Positions 1-8,071 of a DNA stretch of 64,000 nt are shown here, one piece after another. Position 1 is the first letter of the stretch; every line of letters begins with the position of its first letter. A program made the position numbers and the translations under genes. Under the pieces are notes generated by a model that saw only the letters and a list, made by a program, of their open reading frames with translations, made no database searches and was not told where the DNA came from. Source of the DNA: Achromobacter spanius (GTDB lineage: Bacteria > Pseudomonadota > Gammaproteobacteria > Burkholderiales > Burkholderiaceae_B); the NCBI RefSeq assembly GCF_003994415.1, contig NZ_CP034689.1:3906001-3970000 (forward strand), given 5' to 3'.

Positions 1-69
1 GCGATAAGCCAGAGAGGCCCCGGCAATGCCTGCCCCCACGATGACCACGTCAAACTGCTGCAAGCTCAT
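1..69 (-). CDS. FAD-dependent oxidoreductase, N-terminal end only
   Basis: Reading the minus strand from an ATG at 69 gives a protein that opens with a short lead and then VVIVGAGIAGAS, the GxGxxG Rossmann loop of FAD-binding amino-acid oxidase/monooxygenase-type flavoproteins. Only 23 codons lie in the window, so the substrate cannot be judged. It is divergent from the XRE-cupin regulator at 183 with a palindrome between them, which suggests that regulator controls it. The family call rests on the dinucleotide-binding motif alone. Confidence 0.6.
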   Translation of the reverse strand, partial: MSLQQFDVVIVGAGIAGASLAYR

Positions 70-81
70 GGCGATTCCATA

Positions 82-107
82 ATTCTCGGATTTGAGAATT
101 CTCGAAT
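82..107. promoter_or_regulatory. Candidate operator between the FAD oxidoreductase and the XRE regulator
   Basis: The divergent spacer holds GAGAATTCTC (94-103), a perfect palindrome extended to TTGAGAATTCTCGAA (92-106). A second arm ATTCTCGGAT at 82-91 repeats ATTCTCGAAT at 98-107. Its place between two divergent starts fits a binding site for the XRE-cupin protein, but this is inferred from position and symmetry only. Confidence 0.4.
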
Positions 108-182
108 ATGACAGAATATCCGTCAACGAAAAAAAGGCAGGCGGCATGACGCCAGCCCTTGCCGCTAGGGGAAAGCACCGAT

Positions 183-797
183 ATGCCCATCATCCGTCCG
201 CCCTCGCCCGCCACCAACATCCTGGCCGACCGCACCAGTCTGGGCATTCGCTTGCGCGCGCTGCGCCGAGCCCGCTCCATGACGTTGAAAGAACTGTCGG
301 CGCTGACCGGCGTGGCGCTGTCCACCTTGTCGAAGATGGAACTGGGCCAGGTGTCCATCAGCTATGCCAAGTTCGCCGCCGTGGCGCGCGCGCTGGAGGT
401 GGACATCGCCAAACTGTTCGGGCCGGTGACGGCGCAGGATGACAGCGGCCCCGCCCCCACGGCCTTGCGCTGCACCCTGGCCGAATCGCCGGGCTACCTG
501 ACGGGCACCTACGACTACAAGCTCTTGGCTGGCCAGTATCCGCAGCGCAGCATGACGCCCATGTATGGCCGCATCCTGGCCCGCGAGGAGTCGGAGTTCG
601 AAGACTATATGCGCCACGCCGGCCAGGAATTTTTGGTGGTACTGGAAGGCGAACTTGAAATCCGCTTTGAAAACGGTCAATCGCTGGTGCTGGCCAAGCA
701 CGAGACGGCTTACTTCGACAGCGGCGTGGGGCATATCTACCTGTCGCGCAGCGCCAAGCCGGCCGAAGTCATGGTGGTGATGACGGGCGGCCAATAG
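183..797 (+). CDS. XRE-family transcriptional regulator with cupin sensor domain
   Basis: The 204-aa protein has an N-terminal helix-turn-helix (about residues 20-75, with MTLKELSALTGVALSTLSKME) and a C-terminal cupin barrel (about 125-200, with GQEFLVVLEGELEI and HETAYFDSGVGH). This is the layout of PuuR/SutR-like regulators, in which the cupin is thought to bind a small ligand. I chose the ATG at 183 because AGGGGAAAG lies about ten bases upstream; an in-frame TTG at 159 would add eight residues. Its neighbours are a divergent FAD oxidoreductase and a downstream flavodoxin-like reductase, so it probably controls a small redox or amine-catabolic unit. The ligand is unknown. Confidence 0.85.
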   Translation: MPIIRPPSPATNILADRTSLGIRLRALRRARSMTLKELSALTGVALSTLSKMELGQVSISYAKFAAVARALEVDIAKLFGPVTAQDDSGPAPTALRCTLAESPGYLTGTYDYKLLAGQYPQRSMTPMYGRILAREESEFEDYMRHAGQEFLVVLEGELEIRFENGQSLVLAKHETAYFDSGVGHIYLSRSAKPAEVMVVMTGGQ

Positions 798-852
798 CAG
801 CGGGCACGCGGCTTGCTGGCGGCGGGGCGTCACCGTACCCGATCAGCCTGCC

Positions 853-1935
853 ATGACCGCATCCAAGCCCGATGTGCGCAAAGGCCAATACACCGGCCCG
901 CTTGCGCGCGACACCTTCAGGCAGCGCTTCATGCGCCGCTTTTACGACCCCGCCTTCCAGGCGCAACAGGAAGCGCTGAACCGCCTGGAAGCCATCGCCT
1001 GGGACGCTTACCAAGGCGGGCGCAAAGCGCCCATCACCGTGAAGGCTGGCGCGGCGTATGCCGACCCGGATTACGACCTGTCGGTGGAATGGAAAGAAGC
1101 ACACGACCGCCTGGCGCAAGCCGCCGAGACGCAGCGCCGCGCCGACACCCCCTCGCGCGTGCTGGTGGTGGCGGGCGCGTCGCGCAACGATGGCACCTGC
1201 CCGGGCGAGATATCCAAAACCTGGCGCCTGGCGCGGATTGTCCGCGAGGAACTGGAAAGCGCCCAGGTGCAAACCGACCTGCTGGACCTGAGCCGGCTGA
1301 CGTCTGAATACCAATTCCAGATCCACCCCTGTAAAGGCTGCGTATCCACCGCCATGCCGCTGTGCCATTGGCCATGCAGTTGCTATCCCAACCATTCCCT
1401 GGGTCAGGACAACGACGCCATGAACGACATCTACGAACAATGGGTGGCGGCGCATGGGGTGATATTGCTGGCGCCCACCTATTGGTATCAATCGCCCAGC
1501 CCGTTAAAGCTGATGATCGACCGCCTGGTGTGCGCCGATGGCGGCAACCCCGATCCCACCACCACGTCCGGCAAGGACGCGGCCAAGGCCAAGCGTATTG
1601 AACTGGACGGCTGGCCCTATCCCAAGCATCTGGCGGGGCGGGCTTACGGCTTGGTCGTGCATGGCGACGTGGCCGGCATTGAAGGTCAGCGGCGCGCCTT
1701 GAGCGACTGGCTGGACTGGATGGGCCTGATCGACGCCGGGGCGATGTCGCGGCTGGACCGCTATATCGGCTATTACCAGCCCTACGCCACCAGCCACGCC
1801 GACCTGGATCAGGATCAGGCCGTGCAGGAAGAAGTGCGCAACGTGGCGCGCGCGATGGCGCAGTGCCTGCCGCGCCTGCGCGCAGGGGAACTGGCGGCCC
1901 CTGATAAAGGGCTGCGCGAGCCTCGGCCCAAGTAG
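853..1935 (+). CDS. Flavodoxin-like NAD(P)H-dependent FMN reductase family protein
   Basis: This 360-aa protein has about 100 leading residues of unclear role and then a flavodoxin-like fold: RVLVVAGASRNDGTCPGEIS resembles the phosphate-binding loop of NADPH-dependent FMN reductases, and LLAPTYWYQSPSPLKLMIDR is the typical second flavin-contact segment. A Cys-rich stretch (HPCKGCVSTAMPLCHWPCSC) follows the PCKGC pattern seen in iron-sulfur flavoproteins and could hold a cluster. It is longer than a plain FMN reductase because of the N-terminal part. It starts 55 bp after the XRE regulator on the same strand. Substrate unknown. Confidence 0.75.
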   Translation: MTASKPDVRKGQYTGPLARDTFRQRFMRRFYDPAFQAQQEALNRLEAIAWDAYQGGRKAPITVKAGAAYADPDYDLSVEWKEAHDRLAQAAETQRRADTPSRVLVVAGASRNDGTCPGEISKTWRLARIVREELESAQVQTDLLDLSRLTSEYQFQIHPCKGCVSTAMPLCHWPCSCYPNHSLGQDNDAMNDIYEQWVAAHGVILLAPTYWYQSPSPLKLMIDRLVCADGGNPDPTTTSGKDAAKAKRIELDGWPYPKHLAGRAYGLVVHGDVAGIEGQRRALSDWLDWMGLIDAGAMSRLDRYIGYYQPYATSHADLDQDQAVQEEVRNVARAMAQCLPRLRAGELAAPDKGLREPRPK

Positions 1936-1997
1936 GCGTCACGTTGCTTATCCGGCGAGGCGAAAGAGACGGCCAAAGACCCATCGCGCCCCCCAAA

Positions 1998-2102
1998 AGC
2001 TATTCCGAAACCTGGCAACTGGTGGTCAACACCGGCACCACCATCATCACGTTCCTGATGGCGTTCCTGATCCAGCAAAACCAGAACAAGGACAGCCGCG
2101 CG
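1998..2102 (+). pseudogene. Remnant of a low-affinity iron permease family gene
   Basis: A short plus-strand frame encodes about 35 residues containing TWQLVVNTGTTIITFLMAFL then IQQNQNKDSRA, which I recognise as the transmembrane core of the small low-affinity iron permease family (usually over 100 residues). After DSRA the frame turns into unrelated residues and stops at 2180, and nothing before it looks like the family N-terminus. A decayed fragment is the best reading. It lies just upstream of the nirB promoter region and probably has no product. Confidence 0.6.
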
Positions 2103-2167
2103 TCACTGAATCACCCCTGCCCCGCCATGTTGCGCTGCGCCAAATCAGTGCGGCGCGCACAACGGCT

Positions 2168-2184
2168 TGCACCGCTTTGAAGCA
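2168..2184. promoter_or_regulatory. Candidate NtrC enhancer site
   Basis: TGCACCGCTTTGAAGCA matches 11 of the 14 fixed positions of the NtrC consensus TGCACCA-N3-TGGTGCA. It lies about 130 bp upstream of the sigma-54 promoter elements, a normal enhancer distance. Nitrogen control of nitrite assimilation by NtrC is well known; binding here is inferred. Confidence 0.45.
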
Positions 2185-2306
2185 CTCAGCGCCAGCCACC
2201 CGCATCGCCGGGCTGGCTTGATCAGCGCCTGGATTCCGCGCTTGCCCGCGCTTTCCCCTATGACGCCCCGCGCGTAACTCTGCCCCACGGCTCCCTTACG
2301 AAAACC

Positions 2307-2322
2307 TGGCATGGTCTTTGCT
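2307..2322 (+). promoter_or_regulatory. Sigma-54 (RpoN) promoter of the nir operon
   Basis: TGGCATGGTCTTTGCT matches the RpoN consensus TGGCACG-N4-TTGCW, with the GG (2308-2309) and GC (2320-2321) doublets at the required 12-base offset. Transcription would begin near 2333, just before the hairpin at 2334. This places nirB under nitrogen-limitation control through an enhancer-binding protein. Confidence 0.75.
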
Positions 2323-2333
2323 TAAGTTGTTCA

Positions 2334-2353
2334 TGCAGGCCGCAAGGCCCGCA
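2334..2353 (+). promoter_or_regulatory. 5' leader hairpin, candidate ANTAR-responsive element
   Basis: TGCAGGCCGCAAGGCCCGCA folds into a stem with one A-C mismatch and a GCAA loop. It sits right at the predicted 5' end of the sigma-54 transcript and 26 bases ahead of an intrinsic terminator. In Klebsiella nasF the NIT-ANTAR protein NasR binds such a leader and stops terminator formation. I could not place a full two-hexaloop ANTAR motif, so the binding element is inferred from layout. Confidence 0.45.
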
Positions 2354-2379
2354 GCACAATTCAAGCAGTACCGGCAAAG

Positions 2380-2411
2380 GCGCCCCGACCGAAAGGTCCA
2401 GGGCGCTTTTT
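2380..2411 (+). terminator. Leader attenuator terminator upstream of nirB
   Basis: GCGCCC (2380-2385) pairs with GGGCGC (2401-2406). A second stem GACC-GAAA-GGTC closes inside it, and TTTTT (2407-2411) follows. This is a complete intrinsic terminator within the transcribed leader, 38 bases before the nirB start, so nirB expression should need antitermination. The likely antiterminator is the NIT-ANTAR protein encoded last in the same operon. Confidence 0.8.
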
Positions 2412-2448
2412 GTCTTTTGAAACCCAAACCACAAGCCTGGGGATATTC

Positions 2449-5022
2449 ATGAAAGCAGCGGCCACTCCCGATTCCTTGCAGACCTTGGTCGTCATCGGCA
2501 ACGGCATGGTGGGCCACCATTGCGTCGAACAACTGATCGCCCAAGGCGCGCTTGAGCGCTATCGCATCCACGTCTATGGCGAGGAAACGCGCCGCGCCTA
2601 CGACCGCGTCCACCTGTCCGAATACCTGAATGGCCGCGACGCCGAATCCATGTCGATGAGCGATGCCGCCTTCTATGAACGCGACGGGCTCACGCTGCAT
2701 CTGGGCGAGCCGGTGCTGGACATCGACCGCCACGCGCAAGCAGTCATTACCGCCAATGGCCGCGTCGGTTACGACAAGCTGGTGCTGGCCACCGGCTCCT
2801 ACCCCTTCGTGCCGCCCATCGCTGGCGCCGAGGGCACGTCGCGCCTGGTGTATCGCAGCATCGACGACCTGGACCTGATCCGCGAAGCCGCCCAAGGCGC
2901 GCGCCGGGGCGTGGTGGTGGGCGGCGGCCTGCTGGGCCTGGAAGCCGCCAACGCCTTGAAGTCGCTGAACCTGGAAGCGCATGTGGTGGAGTTCGCGCCG
3001 CGCCTGATGCCGGTGCAGTTGGACGAGGAAGGCGGCGCGGCCTTGAAGGCGCGCATTGAAGCGCTGGGCGTGGGCGTGCATCTGTCGCGCGCCACGCAGG
3101 ACATCAAGCCCGGCACACAGTATCGCTACCGCATGCGCTTTGCCGAAGGCGCGCCGCTGGAAACCGACCTGATTGTGTTTTCCGCCGGTATCCGCCCGCA
3201 AGTGGCGTTGGCGCGCAAGGCCGGGCTGACGCTGGCCGAACGCGGCGGCGTGGCCATTGACGACCACTGCCGCACCAGCGACGAACACATCTACGCCATC
3301 GGCGAATGCGCCGCCTGGAACGGCAGCGTGTTCGGCCTGGTGGCACCCGGCTACCAGATGGCGCGCATCGCCGCGGCCGAACTGTGCGGCGCATCGGAAC
3401 ACACGTTCACCGGCGCCGACATGTCCACCAAGCTCAAGCTGCTGGGCGTCGACGTGGGCTCGATTGGCGACGCGCATGGCACAACGCCCGGCGCGCGCAG
3501 CTACCGCTTTATCGACGAAGCCGGCGCCAGCTACCGCCGTCTGGTGGTGTCGGCCGACGGCAAGCGCGTGCTGGGTGCGGTGCTGGTGGGCGACAACCGC
3601 TACTACGACACGCTGCTGCAATACGCGCAGAACGGCATCGCGCCGCCCGCCGATCCGGCAAGCCTGATCCTGCCCGCCAGCAGCGCCGCGCCCGCGCTGG
3701 GCGTGGACGCGCTGCCCGCCACCGCCACCATCTGCTCCTGTCACAACGTCAGCAAGGGAGCCGTCAGCGCCGCCATCGACGGCGGTTGCACGGACCTGGC
3801 CGGCGTCAAAAGCTGCACCAAGGCGGCCTCGGGCTGCGGCGGTTGCGCCGCACTGCTCAAGCAGGTGGTGGAACACGAACTGTCCAGCCGAGGCGTGGCC
3901 GTGGACAAGAGCCTGTGCGAACACTTCGCCTATACGCGCCAGGAACTCTACGCCATCGTGCGCGTGGGCGGCATTGAAACGTTCGAGGAACTCTTGGCCA
4001 GCCATGGCAAGGGCCACGTCGGCTGCGACATCTGCAAGCCCGCCGTCGGTTCCATCCTGGCCTCGTGCTGGAACCGCCCCATCCAGGAACCGCGCCTGGT
4101 GCCGCTGCAAGACACCAACGACACCTTCATGGCCAACATGCAGAAGAACGGCACCTATTCGGTGGTGCCGCGCATTCCGGCCGGCGAAATCACGCCCGAC
4201 GGCCTGATCGCCATCGGCGCCGTCGCCAAGAAATACAAGCTGTACACGAAGATCACGGGCGGCCAGCGCATCGACCTGTTCGGCGCGCAACTGCATGAAC
4301 TGCCGGACATCTGGAGCGAGCTGATCGCCGCCGGCTTTGAAACCGGGCACGCCTACGGCAAGTCGACCCGCACCGTGAAGTCTTGCGTGGGCAGCACCTG
4401 GTGCCGCTATGGCGTGCAGGACAGCGTGCGCATGGCGCTGGACATCGAACACCGCTACAAGGGCCTGCGTTCGCCGCACAAGCTGAAGTTTGCCGTGTCG
4501 GGCTGCACCCGTGAATGCGCCGAGGCGCAAAGCAAGGACATCGGCGTCATCGCCACCGAGAACGGCTGGAACCTGTACGTGTGCGGCAACGGCGGCATGC
4601 GCCCGCGCCACGCCGAACTGTTCGCCACTGATCTGGACGACGCCACGCTGATCCGCATCATCGACCGCGTGCTGATGTTCTACATCCGCACCGCCGACAA
4701 GCTGCAACGCACCTCGGTGTGGCGCGAGTCGCTGGAAGGCGGGCTGGACTATCTGAAAGACGTGGTGCTGAACGACAGCCTGGGCCTGGCCGCCGAACTG
4801 GAAGCGCAGATGCAACTGGTGGTGGACCGCTATGAATGCGAATGGGCCAACACCGTCAGCAGCCCGGAAAAGCTCAAGCGCTTCCGCACCTTCGTCAACG
4901 AGCGCGGCGGCGACCCGGACATTCAATTCGTGGAAGAACGCGGCCAGCCCCGGCCCGCGCGAACCGCCGAGCTTGATCGCAAGCCCGCGCGCGTCATTCC
5001 CATTGCCGAGGAGATCGTCTGA
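2449..5022 (+). CDS. nirB: Assimilatory nitrite reductase [NAD(P)H], large subunit
   Basis: NirB (857 aa) reduces nitrite to ammonia with six electrons from NAD(P)H in the cytoplasm. The N-terminal half is an FAD/NAD-binding module (VVIGNGMVGHHC and VVVGGGLLGLEAANAL). It is followed by a BFD-type [2Fe-2S] domain (CSCHNVSKG ... SCTKAASGCGGCAALL) and the sulfite/nitrite reductase core, whose CVGSTWC and CTREC cysteines bind the [4Fe-4S]-siroheme centre. Length and domain order are normal for NirB. I chose ATG 2449 because GGGGA lies just upstream; an in-frame TTG at 2410 falls inside the leader terminator. nirD overlaps by ATGA, and the cobA downstream supplies siroheme precursor. Confidence 0.97.
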   Translation: MKAAATPDSLQTLVVIGNGMVGHHCVEQLIAQGALERYRIHVYGEETRRAYDRVHLSEYLNGRDAESMSMSDAAFYERDGLTLHLGEPVLDIDRHAQAVITANGRVGYDKLVLATGSYPFVPPIAGAEGTSRLVYRSIDDLDLIREAAQGARRGVVVGGGLLGLEAANALKSLNLEAHVVEFAPRLMPVQLDEEGGAALKARIEALGVGVHLSRATQDIKPGTQYRYRMRFAEGAPLETDLIVFSAGIRPQVALARKAGLTLAERGGVAIDDHCRTSDEHIYAIGECAAWNGSVFGLVAPGYQMARIAAAELCGASEHTFTGADMSTKLKLLGVDVGSIGDAHGTTPGARSYRFIDEAGASYRRLVVSADGKRVLGAVLVGDNRYYDTLLQYAQNGIAPPADPASLILPASSAAPALGVDALPATATICSCHNVSKGAVSAAIDGGCTDLAGVKSCTKAASGCGGCAALLKQVVEHELSSRGVAVDKSLCEHFAYTRQELYAIVRVGGIETFEELLASHGKGHVGCDICKPAVGSILASCWNRPIQEPRLVPLQDTNDTFMANMQKNGTYSVVPRIPAGEITPDGLIAIGAVAKKYKLYTKITGGQRIDLFGAQLHELPDIWSELIAAGFETGHAYGKSTRTVKSCVGSTWCRYGVQDSVRMALDIEHRYKGLRSPHKLKFAVSGCTRECAEAQSKDIGVIATENGWNLYVCGNGGMRPRHAELFATDLDDATLIRIIDRVLMFYIRTADKLQRTSVWRESLEGGLDYLKDVVLNDSLGLAAELEAQMQLVVDRYECEWANTVSSPEKLKRFRTFVNERGGDPDIQFVEERGQPRPARTAELDRKPARVIPIAEEIV

Positions 5023-5390
5023 TGAATGCTTCAGCCCTTGCCGCCGCTTCCGCTACCCCCACGCCAGCCTGGCGCGCCGTCTGCACCCGCGACGACCTGG
5101 TGGCCGACTCCGGCGTGGTCGTCTTGCTGGACGGGCAGCAGATTGCCTTGTTCTACGTGCCCGCAGCCGATGGCAACCCGCTCTACGCCATTGAAAACCG
5201 CGACCCGAAATCCGGCGCCAACGTCATCGGGCGCGGCCTGGTCGGTCACCTGGGCGGCAGCCTGGTGGTGGCCTCGCCGCTCTACAAGCAGCACTTCCGT
5301 CTGGCGGATGGAAGTTGCGTGCAGTACCCCGAACAGCAGTTGCGCACCTGGCAGGCCCGGTTCAACGGCGACACCATTGAAATCGCCTGA
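5022..5390 (+). CDS. nirD: Nitrite reductase [NAD(P)H], small subunit
   Basis: The 122-aa NirD is a Rieske-like beta-sandwich partner of NirB. Typical segments are ALFYVPAADGNPLYAIENRDP, GRGLVGHLGGSLVVASPLYKQHF and a C-terminal region ending RTWQARFNGDTIEIA. Like other NirD proteins it shows no Cys/His cluster ligands, so it is structural or regulatory rather than an electron carrier. It starts in the stop codon of nirB (ATGA), which implies coupled translation. Confidence 0.95.
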   Translation: MNASALAAASATPTPAWRAVCTRDDLVADSGVVVLLDGQQIALFYVPAADGNPLYAIENRDPKSGANVIGRGLVGHLGGSLVVASPLYKQHFRLADGSCVQYPEQQLRTWQARFNGDTIEIA

Positions 5391-5434
5391 CCGCGCGTTT
5401 CCCTTTTCACAATCATCAACACGATAGGTAACTT

Positions 5435-6247
5435 ATGTCCTACCTGGTCCCTTCCGAATTCGTCACCAAGATGGTGGACGCCGGCGAATCCAAAATCTAC
5501 ATGGCCACGCGCGACGTGCTGATCCGCGCCTTCATGGCGGGCGCCATTCTGGCGATCGCCGCCGTGTTCGCCGTGACGGTCACCGTGCAGACCGGCTCGC
5601 CCATCCTGGGCGCGGCGCTGTTCCCCGTGGGCTTTTGCATCCTGTACCTGATGGGCTTCGATCTGTTGACGGGCGTGTTCGTGCTGACGCCGCTGGCGCT
5701 GTTCGACAAGCGGCCCGGCGTAACCTTCAAGGGCATTCTCAAGCACTGGGGCTTTGTCTTTGTCGGCAATTTCCTGGGTGCGCTGACGGTGGCGGTGCTG
5801 ATGTCGATTGTGTTCACCTACGGCTTTTCCGTACCGCCCAACAAGGTCGGCGAAGTCATTTCGCACATCGGTGAAAACCGCACGCTGGGCTACAAGGAAT
5901 ACGGCGCGGGCGGCATGCTCACCATCTTCATCCGAGGCGTGTTGTGCAACTGGATGGTGTCGCTGGGCGTGGTCGGCGCCATGATTTCCACGTCGGTCAG
6001 CGGCAAGGTGATTGCCATGTGGATGCCCGTGATGCTGTTCTTCGCAATGGGCTTCGAGCATTCCATCGTCAACATGTTCCTGTTCCCGTCGGCGATGATC
6101 ATGGGCGGCAATTTTTCCATCATGGACTACATGATCTGGAACGAGATCCCCGTGGTGCTGGGCAACCTGATCGGTGGCCTCTCGCTGACCGGGCTGACCT
6201 TGTACACGACACACATGAAGACCGCGCCCAAGCGCCGCTTCAACTGA
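5435..6247 (+). CDS. nirC: Formate/nitrite transporter family protein, probable nitrite channel
   Basis: This 270-aa inner-membrane protein has six hydrophobic segments and the FNT signatures LMGFDLLTGVFVL, LCNWMVSLGV and GFEHSIVNMFL. In the FNT family such proteins are pentameric channels for small monovalent anions. Its position 44 bp after nirD points to nitrite entry or efflux balancing for NirBD. GGTAA lies seven bases before the ATG. The C-terminus is short and basic (KTAPKRRFN). A formate role is less likely in this context. Confidence 0.9.
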   Translation: MSYLVPSEFVTKMVDAGESKIYMATRDVLIRAFMAGAILAIAAVFAVTVTVQTGSPILGAALFPVGFCILYLMGFDLLTGVFVLTPLALFDKRPGVTFKGILKHWGFVFVGNFLGALTVAVLMSIVFTYGFSVPPNKVGEVISHIGENRTLGYKEYGAGGMLTIFIRGVLCNWMVSLGVVGAMISTSVSGKVIAMWMPVMLFFAMGFEHSIVNMFLFPSAMIMGGNFSIMDYMIWNEIPVVLGNLIGGLSLTGLTLYTTHMKTAPKRRFN

Positions 6248-6268
6248 TCACGCGCCAGGACGCCAACC

Positions 6269-8056
6269 GTGATGGACCGCCGCGAGCCCGAGCCCGGGTT
6301 TAAGCCCGGGTTTGAGCCCACCGCCGCCTCTTTGCAGGTGACGGTGGGCCAGCACACCGAAGCCGGCAGAAAGCCCGTCAACCAGGACTTCCACGGCCTG
6401 TGCGTGCCGGGCGAACCCTTGCTGGGCACCAAGGGCGTTGCCATCGCGCTGGCCGACGGCATCAGCAGCAGCCAGGTCAGCCACATTGCCAGCGAGACCG
6501 CCGTGGCGAGCTTCCTGGAAGACTATTACTGCACGCCCGAAACCTGGTCGGTGAAAAAGTCCGCGCACAAGGTGCTAAGCGCGGCCAATAGCTGGCTGCA
6601 TGCGCAAACGCGCCAGCGCCATCACCCCGACCAACCGCGCGACGCCGACCGGGGCTACGTCTGCACCATGACCGTGATGGTGCTGAAGGCCACCACCGCG
6701 CACATCCTGCATATTGGCGACGCCCGCATCTACCGGCTACGCGCGGGCACGATGGAGCAATTGACCGACGACCATCGCGTCTGGATCTCGCAAGACAAAA
6801 GCTATCTGGGGCGCGCGCTGGGCCTGGCGCCCCACCTTGAAATCGACTATCACACGCAGCCGCTGGAAGCGGGCGACGTCTTTCTGCTGGCCACCGACGG
6901 CGTGTATGAACACATCAATACGGGCGATGTGGCAGCCGCCATCGCCGCGCATCCCAACACGCTGGACGCGGCGGCGCGCAGCCTGGCCCGGCTGGCGTTC
7001 GAACGCGGCAGCGACGACAACCTGACCGTGCAGATCGTCCGCGTGGATGCGCTGCCCGCGCGCCGCGCCGATGAAATCGCGCGCTACAGCCTGAACCTGC
7101 CCTGCCCGCCGTTGCTGGCGGCCGGCATGGAATTCGAAGGCTTTCGCATTCAGGACGAGTTGCAGGCCAGCCACCGCAGCCACGTCTACCTGGCAGAGGA
7201 CATCGACAGCGGCGATAAGGTCGTCATCAAGATCCCGTCGCTGGACCTGCGCCACGACCCGGCCTATCTGGAACGGCTGCTGACCGAGGAATGGATTGCG
7301 CGCCGTATCGACAGCCGCCACGTGGTGCGCGCCTGGCCGATGCCGCGCACGCGGCGTTATCTCTATACGGTCAGCGAATACCTGCCGGGCCGCACACTGA
7401 CGCGCTGGATGGCCGAGCATCCGCGCCCCACGCTGGACCAGGCGGTGACGCTGATTGAACAGATTGCACGCGGCCTACAAGCGTTTCACCGGCTGGAGAT
7501 CGTGCATCAGGATCTGCGGCCCGACAACATCTTGATCGGCGACGATGGCGTGGCCCGCATCATCGACCTGGGTTCGACGCAAGCGGCCGGCTTGTGGGAC
7601 GGCGCCAGCCAAGACGACGATGCGCCGGCCATGCTGGGCACCGCCCAATACGCCGCGCCCGAGTACTTCCTGGGCGAAGCCGGCACGCCGCGATCTGACC
7701 TGTATTCCCTGGCCGCGATGCTGTACCAGATGCTGTCCGGCCGCCTGCCCTACGGCGCGGACGTAGCGCGCGCCCGCAGCCGCGCCGCGCAGATGCGGCT
7801 GAACTATGTGTCGGTGCTGGACCGTGAGCGCGAACTGCCGGCATGGATCGACGGCGTGCTTAGCCGCGCCTTGCACCCCGACCCGGCCCAGCGCACGGCC
7901 GAATTATCGGAATTCACGCATGCGCTGCGCCATCCGCCCGAGGCCGCGCGCCGGGGCGAACGCCTGCCGCTGCTGGAACGCAACCCCTTGGCATTCTGGA
8001 AAGGCCTGAGCCTGATCCTGTTTGCCATCGTCATCTTTCTTTTGCTCGATCGCTGA
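6269..8056 (+). CDS. Bifunctional PP2C phosphatase / Ser-Thr protein kinase, membrane-anchored
   Basis: The 595-aa protein fuses two opposing activities. Residues about 20-255 form a PP2C-type phosphatase (ALADGISSSQVSH, HIGDARIYRL, LLATDGVYEH, GSDDNLTVQIV). Residues about 285-560 form a Hanks-type kinase with the ATP lysine K321 (VVIKIPS), the HQD catalytic loop (H413-D415, HQDLRPDNILI), DLG in place of DFG (D433) and APEYFLGE. The last 18 residues are one transmembrane helix ending LLLDR, so both domains face the cytoplasm. GTG at 6269 or ATG at 6272 could start it. It lies between nirC and cobA, so its target is probably in nitrogen assimilation, but none is known from the sequence. Residues 8-17 carry a short EPGFKPGFEP repeat. 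Confidence 0.92.
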   Translation: MMDRREPEPGFKPGFEPTAASLQVTVGQHTEAGRKPVNQDFHGLCVPGEPLLGTKGVAIALADGISSSQVSHIASETAVASFLEDYYCTPETWSVKKSAHKVLSAANSWLHAQTRQRHHPDQPRDADRGYVCTMTVMVLKATTAHILHIGDARIYRLRAGTMEQLTDDHRVWISQDKSYLGRALGLAPHLEIDYHTQPLEAGDVFLLATDGVYEHINTGDVAAAIAAHPNTLDAAARSLARLAFERGSDDNLTVQIVRVDALPARRADEIARYSLNLPCPPLLAAGMEFEGFRIQDELQASHRSHVYLAEDIDSGDKVVIKIPSLDLRHDPAYLERLLTEEWIARRIDSRHVVRAWPMPRTRRYLYTVSEYLPGRTLTRWMAEHPRPTLDQAVTLIEQIARGLQAFHRLEIVHQDLRPDNILIGDDGVARIIDLGSTQAAGLWDGASQDDDAPAMLGTAQYAAPEYFLGEAGTPRSDLYSLAAMLYQMLSGRLPYGADVARARSRAAQMRLNYVSVLDRERELPAWIDGVLSRALHPDPAQRTAELSEFTHALRHPPEAARRGERLPLLERNPLAFWKGLSLILFAIVIFLLLDR

Positions 8057-8071
8057 ATTCTGGAGCACACC

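Noticed and set aside
2296..4926. 876-codon minus-strand open frame opposite nirB
   Set aside because: It is antisense to a certain gene; its His/Gln/Arg/Ala-rich translation is the usual shadow of GC-rich coding DNA.
6290..6320. AGCCCGGGTTT repeated palindromic stretch
   Set aside because: It is inside the kinase gene and simply encodes EPGF/KPGF; no regulatory role is evident.
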